Shown here: piece after piece, positions 14,706 through 22,326 of the stretch
Layout of the letters: the number at the start of each line of letters is the position of its first letter
Numbering within the stretch: the stretch's first letter is position 1
IMG/VR virus record: IMGVR_UViG_3300033143_003611
Location: 1-26,370 of that record
Strand: one strand, 5' to 3'
Length of the DNA stretch: 26,370 bases
From: a virus
The notes under the pieces: model-generated
Database searches by the model: none
What the model saw: the letters and a program-made list of their open reading frames with translations, nothing else
Told to the model about the DNA's origin: nothing
Program-made: the position numbers and the translations under genes

Positions 14706-15202
14706 AAAAAAGAGCACCATTTTACCGCCATGTTGAATGCATCATCTGGGTGCATCTCTGACCATAACCCAGGAGTCATAACTTGGATGCCATCAACAAC
14801 ACAGACAGATCGCCTTAGAGTTTTACAAGCCATCTTTTGGAAGATGGAAAGGAACTCTGAAGCATCAACAGTCTCAGCAGAAAGCAGAGCCATGTGGAGC
14901 ACTTCTTCAATCCCTGCAGCTTCATCTTCAATAGTTTGAGCTTCATCTTTAAATGCCTTTACAGCTTCACCAGCAACAACTTGGAGGTCATCCTCATCAA
15001 TGGCATCTCTAAGGTGCTTGCTATTTTTAGCAATCTCCATTTGAGCACGACCAATCATCTGCTTGAGTTTGGTGTATTCTTTGACATGCTCCATTCCAGG
15101 CTCACGCAACTCAACAAAAGTAGAGTCAGTTGTTTTACCTTTAATGGTGAATGGAATTGATCGTTCTAGCTTGTACTGTGCTGTACCTTCATAAATAGAC
15201 AT
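14627..15202 (-). CDS. Tail assembly chaperone, G-type product
   Basis: This is a 191-residue protein from ATG 15202 with AAGGTAAG upstream. The N-terminus (AQYKLERSIPFTIKGKTTDSTFVELREPGMEHVKEYTKLKQ) is the short beta plus helical pattern of tail assembly chaperones that lie between tube and tape measure genes in Mu-like phages. Near its end the zero frame contains a slippery T TTT TTC followed by a hairpin, so most ribosomes end at TAA 14627 and a minority make the longer GT fusion. A middle helical part (DEAQTIEDEAAGIEEVLHMA) may hold the tape measure contact. The role is inferred from position and the frameshift; sequence similarity alone is modest. Confidence 0.8.
   Translation of the reverse strand: MSIYEGTAQYKLERSIPFTIKGKTTDSTFVELREPGMEHVKEYTKLKQMIGRAQMEIAKNSKHLRDAIDEDDLQVVAGEAVKAFKDEAQTIEDEAAGIEEVLHMALLSAETVDASEFLSIFQKMACKTLRRSVCVVDGIQVMTPGLWSEMHPDDAFNMAVKWCSFFGMPLEGAGKNTQEQQPESALQVQAV
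14685..14711 (-). promoter_or_regulatory. Programmed -1 frameshift site of the tail chaperone pair
   Basis: Zero-frame codons are TCT TTT TTC GGT, so T TTT TTC (14711-14705) is a perfect X XXY YYZ heptamer. After a 5-nt spacer GGTAT a hairpin follows: GCCCTT (14699-14694), loop GGA, AGGGGC (14690-14685), with one G-U pair. A -1 slip gives SFF-RYALG and continues to 14535. Confidence 0.8.
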
Positions 15203-15224
15203 AATAACTTACCTTGGCTGAGAT

Positions 15225-15270
15225 TAAAAATTCCCATCACCTCCTCCCAGCCAGGGTGGAGGATCAGGGA
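15225..15270 (-). terminator. Intra-operon terminator or attenuator after the tube gene
   Basis: On the - strand, CCTCC (15262-15258) pairs with GGAGG (15244-15240), and an inner CCC/GGG pair (15256-15254 with 15248-15246) closes a 5-nt loop. An outer TCCC/GGGA (15270-15267, 15235-15232) adds a stem across an internal loop. AATTTTTAAT follows. It lies between tube and G chaperone, so it may lower downstream transcription relative to the tube. Confidence 0.6.
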
Positions 15271-15277
15271 AAGGATA

Positions 15278-15682
15278 TTAAGAACGACTCATTTGATCGC
15301 CTTCAAACTCGATGCTTACTGTGCCATCTGCACTGGCTTCTCGTTCTACCATATTGACAAGAGACATGCTGTCCCATGATAGAGTTACAGAAGTTCCATC
15401 AGTGTTGCGTTGAAGTGCTTTAATTGAGTTTGATCCAATTTTCTCTTTTAGATCTGCAATAAATGCATCTGTATCTGTTTTGAGATACACATCAAAGCTA
15501 CACTTGCCAATAGTTCCTTCAGCATCTACTGAATGGACAGACTCATTAAGTCCACCACCAGCTGATGCAGAACGAACATTGATTTCACCTTCACCACCAT
15601 CATACTTAAAGCTATTTGGCACAATAGCAATTGGGTCATTGTTGACCAGAATTGATGGGACTGATAAAGTTTGATTCCCCAT
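15278..15682 (-). CDS. Tail tube protein (Mu gpM type)
   Basis: This is a 134-residue protein directly after the sheath gene. SD AGGAGGT precedes ATG 15682. The sequence has the compact beta-rich tube pattern of the Mu gpM family: IVPNSFKYDGGEGEINVRSASAGGG, DAEGTIGKCSFDVYLKTDTDAFIADLK, then VTLSWDSMSLVNM and SADGTVSIEFEGDQM at the end. Tube subunits stack as hexamer rings inside the sheath. It is followed by a hairpin terminator, in keeping with a high-copy product. Confidence 0.85.
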   Translation of the reverse strand: MGNQTLSVPSILVNNDPIAIVPNSFKYDGGEGEINVRSASAGGGLNESVHSVDAEGTIGKCSFDVYLKTDTDAFIADLKEKIGSNSIKALQRNTDGTSVTLSWDSMSLVNMVEREASADGTVSIEFEGDQMSRS

Positions 15683-15698
15683 TTTTCATACCTCCTAA

Positions 15699-17282
15699 TT
15701 AAACTGTAATTTCAGTTCCAGTTGAGCCAACAGTGAAGTCGAACTGTAGTGAATAGTTGATTGTTCCAAGCTGAGTCACAATAGTTAATGGCCCAGAAAT
15801 TGTTGCTTTTCGCTCTGATAAAGATACAGTTACTACTGTATTCTGAGCAAAATAACTTTCTGCCTCACGACCAGCTTGTGTGAGGGCAAGAGTTGACAAA
15901 AATCTGTAGATCCTGAGAAGTTCAGCCTTAATGCTTTCAGCACTTGCCATAGAACGACCAGGAATCAAAGCACCCTCAGTCAAACGACTTTGAGCATATG
16001 TTGATTTAAGGACTCGGAAAAAGATCTCACGACAAACACTACCAGTATCAATGAAGTTCAGATAATGGAAGCTGTCATTAACATTCCCACCAGCATCAGT
16101 GGTATAGGTTGTAACAACTGGGCCCATAATCATTGCATTACCAGCAGGATTCACACCATATGTGGTAAACCCATCCTCTTCAAGCTCAAGTTGCTCTTGT
16201 GAGGTGAATTGATCAGCAGGAGGTGTAACAGGAGTGCGAGCAATTGGAGTATTAAAGTATGGCAAACTCGCAAGAGCTGGCCCACCGAATGCATCTAACT
16301 GACCACTGGTTGTAATAATAAAATCAGCAATCGGCGCATCTGTTGTCAATCGTCGTGCTCGAATACCAGCAAACTCAGCCATAACCCAGTCAGCAGGACG
16401 CAAGACCTCTGGTCCTTCATGGTCATCACCAGCAACAACATTACTTCCACCAACAACAAGTACTTGAGTGTTGAGGGTGGCCACAGCAATCTTTGCATTT
16501 GCAAAAGTGGCTGATGTGCCATGGAAAACAGTACCATCAATGATGTTGTTAGAGGCATTAAACCGTGCAACAAACTCATCAGTGATGATAGTAAGATTAG
16601 CAGTCCAGAACTCAGGCCACTCAGCACCTGTGTACCGAATGCCCTCAATAGGGTCAAGAATGCCAGTTAAGACAGGATCATTTGCACCAGAAGCAAAAGG
16701 TGCAGTTGTCACAGTAACACCAGGGACATTTCCAGCAACATCAATGCCATAGAAATTACCAATTGTGCCGCCATCCGTAGCAGTGAGGGTAACAACTCCT
16801 GCCACATTAGCAGCTGTGAATGGAGGATCAGCAAGAGCAGCAATGGCTGTAACAAGAGCATCACCAATTTCTGTATCAGTATCATCTTCAAGAACAGTAA
16901 GTGTAACTTCAAACTGACGAGCATCAACCATGCCAATGACATATGTGCCATCACTTGTGGCTGTGCTGTCAAATGTAATTGTGGCTTCTGCCTCAACAGC
17001 TGTGCCACTGGCATCTTTAGAGATGACATCAAGCGGTGAATAACCACCATTTGATTGCTTCCATGCCAAGATGCGATATGTCAATTCAGAAGTTGCACCA
17101 AATAAGGTTTTAATTTCAGTGGTGTTTAATGACTGAATGTCCTGATTTAATGCACCATCAACAGCTTCGCCTGCACTTCCTGTCTGACCTACAATCAAGT
17201 CTCGACGCTCTTCAAATGCTGTAACAAGTGCAGCAGGCAGTAACTGGATTGTAATACGTGGGTTGCTTGTTGGCTGTCCCAT
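15699..17282 (-). CDS. Contractile tail sheath protein (Mu gpL type)
   Basis: This is a 527-residue protein; AGGAGG precedes ATG 17282. The N-terminus (NPRITIQLLPAALVTAFEERRDLIVGQTG) and C-terminal half (IARTPVTPPADQFTSQEQLELEEDGFTTYGV, then IDTGSVCREIFFRVLKSTYAQSRLTEG) match Mu-like sheath proteins. The middle (about 95-200, EVTLTVLEDDTDTEIGDALV, FTAANVAGVVTLTATDGGT) is the protease-resistant outer domain common in this subfamily. Sheath contraction drives the tube through the cell envelope. Neighbours DUF2635 and tube are in Mu order. Confidence 0.92.
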   Translation of the reverse strand: MGQPTSNPRITIQLLPAALVTAFEERRDLIVGQTGSAGEAVDGALNQDIQSLNTTEIKTLFGATSELTYRILAWKQSNGGYSPLDVISKDASGTAVEAEATITFDSTATSDGTYVIGMVDARQFEVTLTVLEDDTDTEIGDALVTAIAALADPPFTAANVAGVVTLTATDGGTIGNFYGIDVAGNVPGVTVTTAPFASGANDPVLTGILDPIEGIRYTGAEWPEFWTANLTIITDEFVARFNASNNIIDGTVFHGTSATFANAKIAVATLNTQVLVVGGSNVVAGDDHEGPEVLRPADWVMAEFAGIRARRLTTDAPIADFIITTSGQLDAFGGPALASLPYFNTPIARTPVTPPADQFTSQEQLELEEDGFTTYGVNPAGNAMIMGPVVTTYTTDAGGNVNDSFHYLNFIDTGSVCREIFFRVLKSTYAQSRLTEGALIPGRSMASAESIKAELLRIYRFLSTLALTQAGREAESYFAQNTVVTVSLSERKATISGPLTIVTQLGTINYSLQFDFTVGSTGTEITV

Positions 17283-17285
17283 GGC

Positions 17286-17498
17286 TTACGCCTCCTTTTT
17301 CTTTGTTGCTTTTTTCTTTGAAACAGCAACAGATTTATTATTTGCTACAATAGCTCCATCATTATCCTTCATCCGTCTGCGCCAATTCTTATCAAGTGGT
17401 GTGCCATTGACATCAACAGCAACCTTGATTTTGCCACCAGGTTTCAGCCCATGAATTGACACAATTGACTTGTTTTCAAGCTCAACTGATTTGATCAT
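17286..17498 (-). CDS. DUF2635 family small tail protein (Mu gp38 type)
   Basis: Start chosen at ATG 17498 (MIKSVELENK), which follows GAGGAGCAG and the upstream stop at 17502-17500; an ATG at 17513 is in the SD region. The 70-residue product contains VDVNGTPLDKNWRRRMKDND, the DUF2635 signature (short beta hairpin, then WxRRxxDGD-like). A lysine-rich tail follows (KKKATKKKEA). In Mu the homologous gp38 lies immediately upstream of the sheath gene; its function is not known. Confidence 0.75.
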   Translation of the reverse strand: MIKSVELENKSIVSIHGLKPGGKIKVAVDVNGTPLDKNWRRRMKDNDGAIVANNKSVAVSKKKATKKKEA

Positions 17499-17499
17499 T

Positions 17500-18594
17500 C
17501 TACTGCTCCTCATCTAAGTTAATATTTGCAGTCATCGTAGCATAATCATCATCATGAAGATTAAAGCTATCTTCGATGTCTCTGAATGCAACATCATCTT
17601 GCATAGTAAAGCCATCACTAAAGTCAATTGCTGCGGGAAGTTGCCAATCATAAACATGGGTAAGATATGAGCTATTGTAAATTCCTGGCCCATGACCAGA
17701 AGTTATTGCAACATATGATATTGAATTATCAGCATCTTGGAATTCATATCCATAGACAGCCTTTAATAGTGATTTGTAAATTGTATCATAAGCAAGGTCT
17801 TGAGCATCTGCCCCTGAAATCTCATCATGGGTGGGTATAAACACAGTTATAGAAAAGTTTTGCAGCAATCTAAGAAGCATATTGTCTTGGCCTGTAAACC
17901 CTGCAATAGCATCATTCTCTGTATGCCTATCTTTTGATGCATCAACATCGCCCATAATGACAAAAAGATAAGGCTCATCTGTGTTCTGTTTAGAATATGC
18001 TGCCTCTGCCCTTTTAAAGTCTGCTGCAGCTGCTATTCTAAATCCAGAAATAATCTCAAGGCCATCAACTATACCAGTGGGCATGTTAGGCAGATTAGAT
18101 ATATCAACTGTAAAATTATCATCATCAATGACAGTTGCAACAACTTGAAGTCCAAGCCCTATATTATCAACTAAATATTGATTGCCATCTGGGGTAGGGG
18201 CTATTGTTTCACCATCAGGCAGAACAACTTCAAAAAATCTCCTGTTAGGAATACCATCAATATCATGAACTCCATCCCAAACACTACCCCAGCCACCCAT
18301 AGTTAAGGTCTGATCATCATTAGTCTGACTAGGTTGTATAAGGTCATGGTCAAATGCAGTCTCAAATCTGACAGTTCCATCAGGGTTTAATGTTGCCCCA
18401 ACTATTTCATTTCTTGTATCACCAGCACTTATTACAATTTTCTTCCCTGCTGAGTAGCCATGGTCAGTTATCTCAATTGATAAAACTGAGCCAAGAGATG
18501 ATGCACCCACAACTGTCTCTTTTTCAGTGAACAGATCAGTTATGATAGGCAAATATTTTTTTAAATGTTTTGTTATCAGGGATGGAGTAATCAT
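17500..18594 (-). CDS. Tail terminator-like protein (Mu gp37 position) with inserted beta domain
   Basis: This 364-residue protein lies between a gp10-like gene and DUF2635, where Mu has gp37 (DUF1834). The N-terminal helix (SLITKHLKKYLPIITDLF) and the end (FSITVFIPTHDEISGADAQDLAYDTIYKSLLKAVYGYEF, then FNLHDDD) suit the tail terminator/gpU-like fold, but I do not see a strong family motif. Residues about 30-130 (SLGSVLSIEITDHGYSAGKKIVISAG) form a small beta domain of the kind repeatedly inserted into phage structural proteins. ATGA overlap with the upstream gene (18594-18591). The role in closing the tail at the neck end is inferred mainly from position. Confidence 0.6.
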   Translation of the reverse strand: MITPSLITKHLKKYLPIITDLFTEKETVVGASSLGSVLSIEITDHGYSAGKKIVISAGDTRNEIVGATLNPDGTVRFETAFDHDLIQPSQTNDDQTLTMGGWGSVWDGVHDIDGIPNRRFFEVVLPDGETIAPTPDGNQYLVDNIGLGLQVVATVIDDDNFTVDISNLPNMPTGIVDGLEIISGFRIAAAADFKRAEAAYSKQNTDEPYLFVIMGDVDASKDRHTENDAIAGFTGQDNMLLRLLQNFSITVFIPTHDEISGADAQDLAYDTIYKSLLKAVYGYEFQDADNSISYVAITSGHGPGIYNSSYLTHVYDWQLPAAIDFSDGFTMQDDVAFRDIEDSFNLHDDDYATMTANINLDEEQ

Positions 18595-19028
18595 TTATAT
18601 TTTATTCCATTGATGCCATGCTCAATAAGAGCAGATTGAGTATCACGAGCTTTGTTATTTATAGCAACTATAAGGTGAGGTCTTGCTTTCATTTTCTTTG
18701 TTCCATCTTCTAAAAACTTTGCATACTCAACTTTTTCACCTACTACCATTTGGTATGGACCAGAAACTTTATAGCCTCCAGACCTTGCCAAACGACCGCT
18801 TCTATTAGCAGGGGCTTCGGTTGGGGATGATGCTATGTGAATCCTTCCCCTAAATGAATACTGCCGTCCTGTCCTGTTGCCTGTTCTTATTAATCTTTTT
18901 GTTTCTGAAACAACTTCTTGACCTATTTCAATAAGTGCTTTTCTAATTCCTTCTTGGTGCAAAGATTTCTGTTCTGATATTTCTATTAAAACTTTTTTTG
19001 ATCTGTTATTTACTTTTACTGTGATCAC
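18591..19028 (-). CDS. HK97 gp10-like tail completion protein
   Basis: This is a 145-residue basic protein. IHIASSPTEAPANRSGRLARSG (about 64-85) and GEKVEYAKFLEDGTKKMKARPHLIVA (about 97-122) are the signature blocks of HK97 gp10-like / virion morphogenesis proteins (SxPGExPAxxTGxLxxS, then YAxxxExGTxxMxARPFL). These sit at the head-tail interface or complete the tail. It overlaps the upstream adaptor gene by 4 nt and the downstream gene by 4 nt. Confidence 0.85.
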   Translation of the reverse strand: MITVKVNNRSKKVLIEISEQKSLHQEGIRKALIEIGQEVVSETKRLIRTGNRTGRQYSFRGRIHIASSPTEAPANRSGRLARSGGYKVSGPYQMVVGEKVEYAKFLEDGTKKMKARPHLIVAINNKARDTQSALIEHGINGIKYK

Positions 19029-19438
19029 GCCTTAGTGGCCTCAAGGGAATCTTCACCCCTGTCTGTTACTTGTATAGCTAAGAATTGATTGTCTTCATTA
19101 ATGTTAGTTACAGATACAACACGAAATCTTTTTTCTCTAAACAGGATAAAATAATTGCTGCTTTCAATAACTTCTAATGCAGATGAGTACAGAACATAGA
19201 AAATATGAGTTGTTCTCTCATCAATGCTTACTCCACTAAACTTTTTACCACCACTAAGGATTCCAGTGACAGTTTCTAAAGTAGATCTTCTTGTGAATAC
19301 AGTGGCGAATTGCTCAACAGGTTGAGATGAGTCATAATCACTTTCATCAAGATCACGGGTTTGAATCCGAATCTTTTTATTAAGATCTCCCCTGCAGAGC
19401 TTCTTTCTGGTTGGTTTATGGAACTTGCAATTAGCCAA
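19025..19438 (-). CDS. Head-tail adaptor / head closure protein (SPP1 gp16-like)
   Basis: This is a 137-residue protein: RGDLNKKIRIQTRDLDESDY opens the typical small beta-barrel (LxxrIxIQ), followed by QFATVFTRRSTLETVTG, HIFYVLYS and a C-terminal FRVVSVTNINEDNQFLAIQVTDRG. This order matches head closure proteins of the gp16/FII type. The N-terminus has two Cys (C4, C15) with His between, perhaps an accidental metal site. It overlaps the connector gene by 8 nt, as expected in the connector cassette. Confidence 0.75.
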   Translation of the reverse strand: MANCKFHKPTRKKLCRGDLNKKIRIQTRDLDESDYDSSQPVEQFATVFTRRSTLETVTGILSGGKKFSGVSIDERTTHIFYVLYSSALEVIESSNYFILFREKRFRVVSVTNINEDNQFLAIQVTDRGEDSLEATKA

Positions 19439-20015
19439 AGGTATTCACTATTCTGTATTGATTTAATATTGCCCTTGCTGATGATGGAATGCTTATGCCA
19501 TCACAAGGTGAGCAGTCTCCACGATTAACATACAAGTAGCATACAATAACCTTGATTGCAGCCTTAATAGGACTAGGGACATCAGCTGCAGCCCCATACC
19601 CAGCAACAAATTCAATTTCAAAAGGGTAAGCAATATTATCAACAGCAACTCCATCCTCAAACAACAGTCTTGAGAATGCTGAACCTAGCTTGATCTCAAA
19701 ATCAGTGAATGCTTCTTGAGCACTATTAATTGTAATCTCTATGCTTGTTACAGTTTTAAGAGGTGCACGCCTTACCTGAATATAGGGAAACTTCTCAAAT
19801 CTTGAGCATTCAAGTAATTGGAAGAACCCTGTAAAGGTTCTTTCAACAAATACTCTATTTGTAAGTTTTTCAGCAATTTCAGTAGCAGCCCCAATCAGAG
19901 CTGTAACCAGAACATCATCGTCATCATCCTCAATTACGCACCACTCTTTTGCTTCAGCAAGTGTAATAGGAAGTTCAGATGCTGCTGTTTTTAGCACATA
20001 ATTATCAATTGCCAT
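19431..20015 (-). CDS. Head-tail connector (HK97 gp6-like)
   Basis: This is a 194-residue protein. ELPITLAEAKEWCVIEDDDDDVLVTALIGAATEIAEKLTNR (about 14-54) is the hallmark N-terminal helical part of gp6-like connectors, followed by RTFTGFFQ, IQVRRAPLKTVTSIEI, IEFVAGYG and PSPIKAAIKVIVCYLYVNRGDC. Such dodecameric adaptors sit beneath the portal. The upstream gene overlaps it by 11 nt. Confidence 0.88.
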   Translation of the reverse strand: MAIDNYVLKTAASELPITLAEAKEWCVIEDDDDDVLVTALIGAATEIAEKLTNRVFVERTFTGFFQLLECSRFEKFPYIQVRRAPLKTVTSIEITINSAQEAFTDFEIKLGSAFSRLLFEDGVAVDNIAYPFEIEFVAGYGAAADVPSPIKAAIKVIVCYLYVNRGDCSPCDGISIPSSARAILNQYRIVNTFG

Positions 20016-20439
20016 TTGAAATCTCTGCCAATTCTTTTATAATAGTTGTTACAGACTTGCGCCTGTCAACATTGATTTTAAGATTTTCTTCAGCCCATTC
20101 TTCTAGCTGAATCTTTGCATCTTCAGCATCAATGGCACAATCAACAATATTATTAAGAGTATCTTCAATTGTTGGAGCATCTTCTTTCATTCCAGCCATA
20201 ATTGCAGAAGAAATAAAGTTGGCTCCATGAGGCTCAGCAACAGGCATAGGAGTAGTTGCACCCTCAACCTTTACTACCTTATCAAAAGGAGTAATAAAGC
20301 TCTTAGACAACAGCATATCAATGAGAGAAGCAGGGATATCAGACTCAGCATATGCCTTATCTTTCTTCATAGAAAATTGAGGTAAATGAGGTTGGGCTTG
20401 TGCCCATCGTCCTGACTTCTTAGCAGTATATTTTTTCAT
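20005..20439 (-). CDS. Unassigned protein between decoration and connector genes (gp35-like position)
   Basis: Start chosen at ATG 20439 (MKKYTAKKSG) with GGAG 7 nt upstream; the longer frame to 20487 would begin inside the terminator hairpin. The 144-residue product has an N-terminal basic part, an IPASLIDMLLSKSFITPF segment, and a C-terminal acidic helical part. EEWAEENLKINVDRRKSVTTIIKEL at the end resembles the HeH/LEM-like C-terminus of Mu-like gp35 proteins (WAxxxxIxxxxxxxKxxLIxxL). I cannot confirm a family. By position it is a minor head or connector protein. Confidence 0.55.
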   Translation of the reverse strand: MKKYTAKKSGRWAQAQPHLPQFSMKKDKAYAESDIPASLIDMLLSKSFITPFDKVVKVEGATTPMPVAEPHGANFISSAIMAGMKEDAPTIEDTLNNIVDCAIDAEDAKIQLEEWAEENLKINVDRRKSVTTIIKELAEISNGN

Positions 20440-20449
20440 AATATTCTCC

Positions 20450-20482
20450 AAAAAAGCCCAGCCATTACAACTGGGCTTTTTA
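20450..20482. terminator. Terminator hairpin after the decoration gene
   Basis: Perfect 11-bp stem: AAAAAGCCCAG (20451-20461), loop CCATTACAA, CTGGGCTTTTT (20471-20481). The - strand reading ends GGGCTTTTTTGG, an intrinsic terminator. The stem is symmetric with U-runs on both sides, so it could work in either direction. The SD of the next gene follows directly, so read-through is needed to express the connector and tail genes. Confidence 0.85.
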
Positions 20483-20512
20483 ATCACAAATTACTTCTTA
20501 GCTACAACTACC

Positions 20513-20932
20513 TTACGAGGTGCTATCAGTCTTCAGATATTCACCGCTTTTCACAGCAAGAATGGAGCCAACAGCTCCATCTGTCACCCCAGTACTAACA
20601 AAGCTTGCACGAACATACCGCTTTGTTGAATGCACACCCACACAAGCAATTGAATCACCATTTGCATGGATGGCACCAAACACAGGGAGTGCACCAATCA
20701 GCTTAGTAGTTCCAACAGTAGCAGCATCTGAAAGGTCAGACTCATCACCTTCTTCAATCAGAAGGGTATGAGATCCATCAGTCCACGCAGTAATAAGGCA
20801 AGCAAAAAAGACACCAAGATCAAATTCAGCAGTGTCTACAATTGCACCAGCATTTGTTTCATTTCCATCAAGCGCAAGGTTAATTCCAGCAACCTCTACT
20901 ACTTGATCAGATACATTATCTCGAATAGGCAT
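20513..20932 (-). CDS. Probable capsid decoration protein
   Basis: This is a 139-residue protein directly after the major capsid gene, with AAGGAGG before ATG 20932. The sequence (ETNAGAIVDTAEFDLGVFFACLITAWTDGSHTLLIEEGD, LSDAAT, KRYVRASFVSTGV, GSILAVKSG) follows a pattern I know from small beta-rich phage virion proteins encoded next to capsid genes. Such proteins are often decoration or minor head components; the exact role is inferred from position. A strong terminator lies 31 nt after the stop. A different frame at its 3' end reads a lysine-rich end with no stop until 20491. Confidence 0.65.
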   Translation of the reverse strand: MPIRDNVSDQVVEVAGINLALDGNETNAGAIVDTAEFDLGVFFACLITAWTDGSHTLLIEEGDESDLSDAATVGTTKLIGALPVFGAIHANGDSIACVGVHSTKRYVRASFVSTGVTDGAVGSILAVKSGEYLKTDSTS

Positions 20933-20965
20933 ATGAGCCTCCTTAAATTGTATTTTTATTAGCTA

Positions 20966-21000
20966 TATAAAAAGGACTAAGCCTTATGCCTAGTCCCTTT
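20966..21000 (-). terminator. Terminator hairpin after the major capsid gene
   Basis: On the - strand GGACTA (20996-20991) pairs with TAGTCC (20979-20974) across an 11-nt loop; outer AAA/TTT pairs extend the stem past one bulged G, and TTTTTAT follows. It stands 22 nt after the capsid stop. The next gene has its own strong SD at 20938-20944. Confidence 0.75.
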
Positions 21001-21021
21001 ACAAACAATCAGGTCACTTTA

Positions 21022-22326
21022 TTAAGCAGCCTTAATTTTCATGATCTTACCAGCTTCATAGTTGGTTACAGCACCACCAACACGCTTGGTAGTGTAGAAG
21101 CGGATGTATGGCTTCAATGTATAAGGATCACGAAGGATACGGATACCAAAACGATCAGCAATGGTATAGAACTCTTGGAAGTCAGCATAGACAAGAGGAA
21201 GGGCACTATCAGCCACTGCTGGCATATCTGCCATAAAGGTAACAGGGGCACCAAGGAGGATCTTATCAGCACCTTCAGCAATGATGCGAGGATTAAGAAG
21301 GTATTTACCTTGAGAATCCTTCAGGGTTGCAATGTTGAACCAAGTTGCACGCTTCATACCCCATGTTGCACCCATTTGGTAATCTTCAATGAGTGAATTA
21401 TGAAGGCCAATAACATCATCACCATCGATGACAGAGGCAGCAGCAGTTTGAATCTGCTCAACAGCATTGCGCTGATAAACACCAGCAGCAGACCAAGCAG
21501 CATAAGCAAGAAAACCTTTAGGCTTCATAGAGCCATCACCCACAACAAAGGAGGTATTTTCTTTGCGACCAATACGGCGTTGAACTTTATTAGCAAGCCA
21601 AGCCTCAAGATCAAAACCAGCATCATCAACCATCTTCTGAGTTGCTTTTGGTTGAGCATAGATTTCATGGATAGGAATTTTGATTAAGCCAACTCCAGGG
21701 GAGTCAGTATCATCACGGGAATCTACTTCACCTACCCAGCCACAATCTGCTTCATCATCATCCAAGAGGATTTCAAGGACATCAGAGCCAGTGGTCATGA
21801 TGTTAGCAAGAGCACGAAGAGGGGAAGTTTCAAAGATACGGGTTGAAACCTGTGTTGACCGCTCTGAGGAGAGAAAATACCCACCATCAGGATTAGATCC
21901 AGCAACAAGATCTTTAACATGACGCTCAACTTCTTCATCAGATGCGCCAATCAAGCTCTTCGCAGCAGCATTACGGCAAACTGCTTCAAGTTGATCTTCT
22001 TCAATGGCAGTTCCTTTGCGCATGAAACGGGCAAGTGCAGTCTTGTATGCCTTTTCATCAGCACCATCTTCAGAGTTATTTGTGCCTTTGGCAACAAGCA
22101 ACTCAAGGTCTTCAATTTGCTGCTTTGAATCTTTTTGTGCAGCAGTAAGTGTATTTAGTTCTTCAATTGCCTTGGCAGAGTCTTCTTTCATCTTTGCCAG
22201 AGCTTCAGCATCAAGTGGGTCAACTTTCTTGCCCATCTCATCACTTTTTTTTTTTATTTCACGTATTGTAGTGGCAAGGCCATCAAGGGTTGCTTTAATA
22301 TCTTTTTGAATATCATCATCAGCCAT
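21022..22326 (-). CDS. Major capsid protein (HK97 fold)
   Basis: This is a 434-residue protein. Residues 1-about 85 are a charged coiled-coil delta domain (LDGLATTIREIKKKSDEMGKKVD, AKAIEELNTLTAAQKDSKQQ). The HK97 fold follows: GGYFLSSERSTQVSTRIFETSPLRALANI (about 147-175), IYAQPKATQKMVDDAGFDLEAWL, NTSFVVGDGSMKPKGFLAY and a C-terminal IADRFGIRILRDPYT, YIRFYTTKRVGGAV. The delta domain is normally cut off by the prohead protease encoded immediately upstream. ATG 22326 shares one base with the protease stop. A terminator follows, in line with a high-copy product. Confidence 0.95.
   Translation of the reverse strand: MADDDIQKDIKATLDGLATTIREIKKKSDEMGKKVDPLDAEALAKMKEDSAKAIEELNTLTAAQKDSKQQIEDLELLVAKGTNNSEDGADEKAYKTALARFMRKGTAIEEDQLEAVCRNAAAKSLIGASDEEVERHVKDLVAGSNPDGGYFLSSERSTQVSTRIFETSPLRALANIMTTGSDVLEILLDDDEADCGWVGEVDSRDDTDSPGVGLIKIPIHEIYAQPKATQKMVDDAGFDLEAWLANKVQRRIGRKENTSFVVGDGSMKPKGFLAYAAWSAAGVYQRNAVEQIQTAAASVIDGDDVIGLHNSLIEDYQMGATWGMKRATWFNIATLKDSQGKYLLNPRIIAEGADKILLGAPVTFMADMPAVADSALPLVYADFQEFYTIADRFGIRILRDPYTLKPYIRFYTTKRVGGAVTNYEAGKIMKIKAA

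Noticed and set aside
1450-15000. Stop-codon reassignment as the cause of the in-frame TAA in the fibre gene
   Set aside because: Many genes in the window end with TAA at tight junctions (TAATG, TAA-ATG), and TAG and TGA stops are also used, so the code looks standard.
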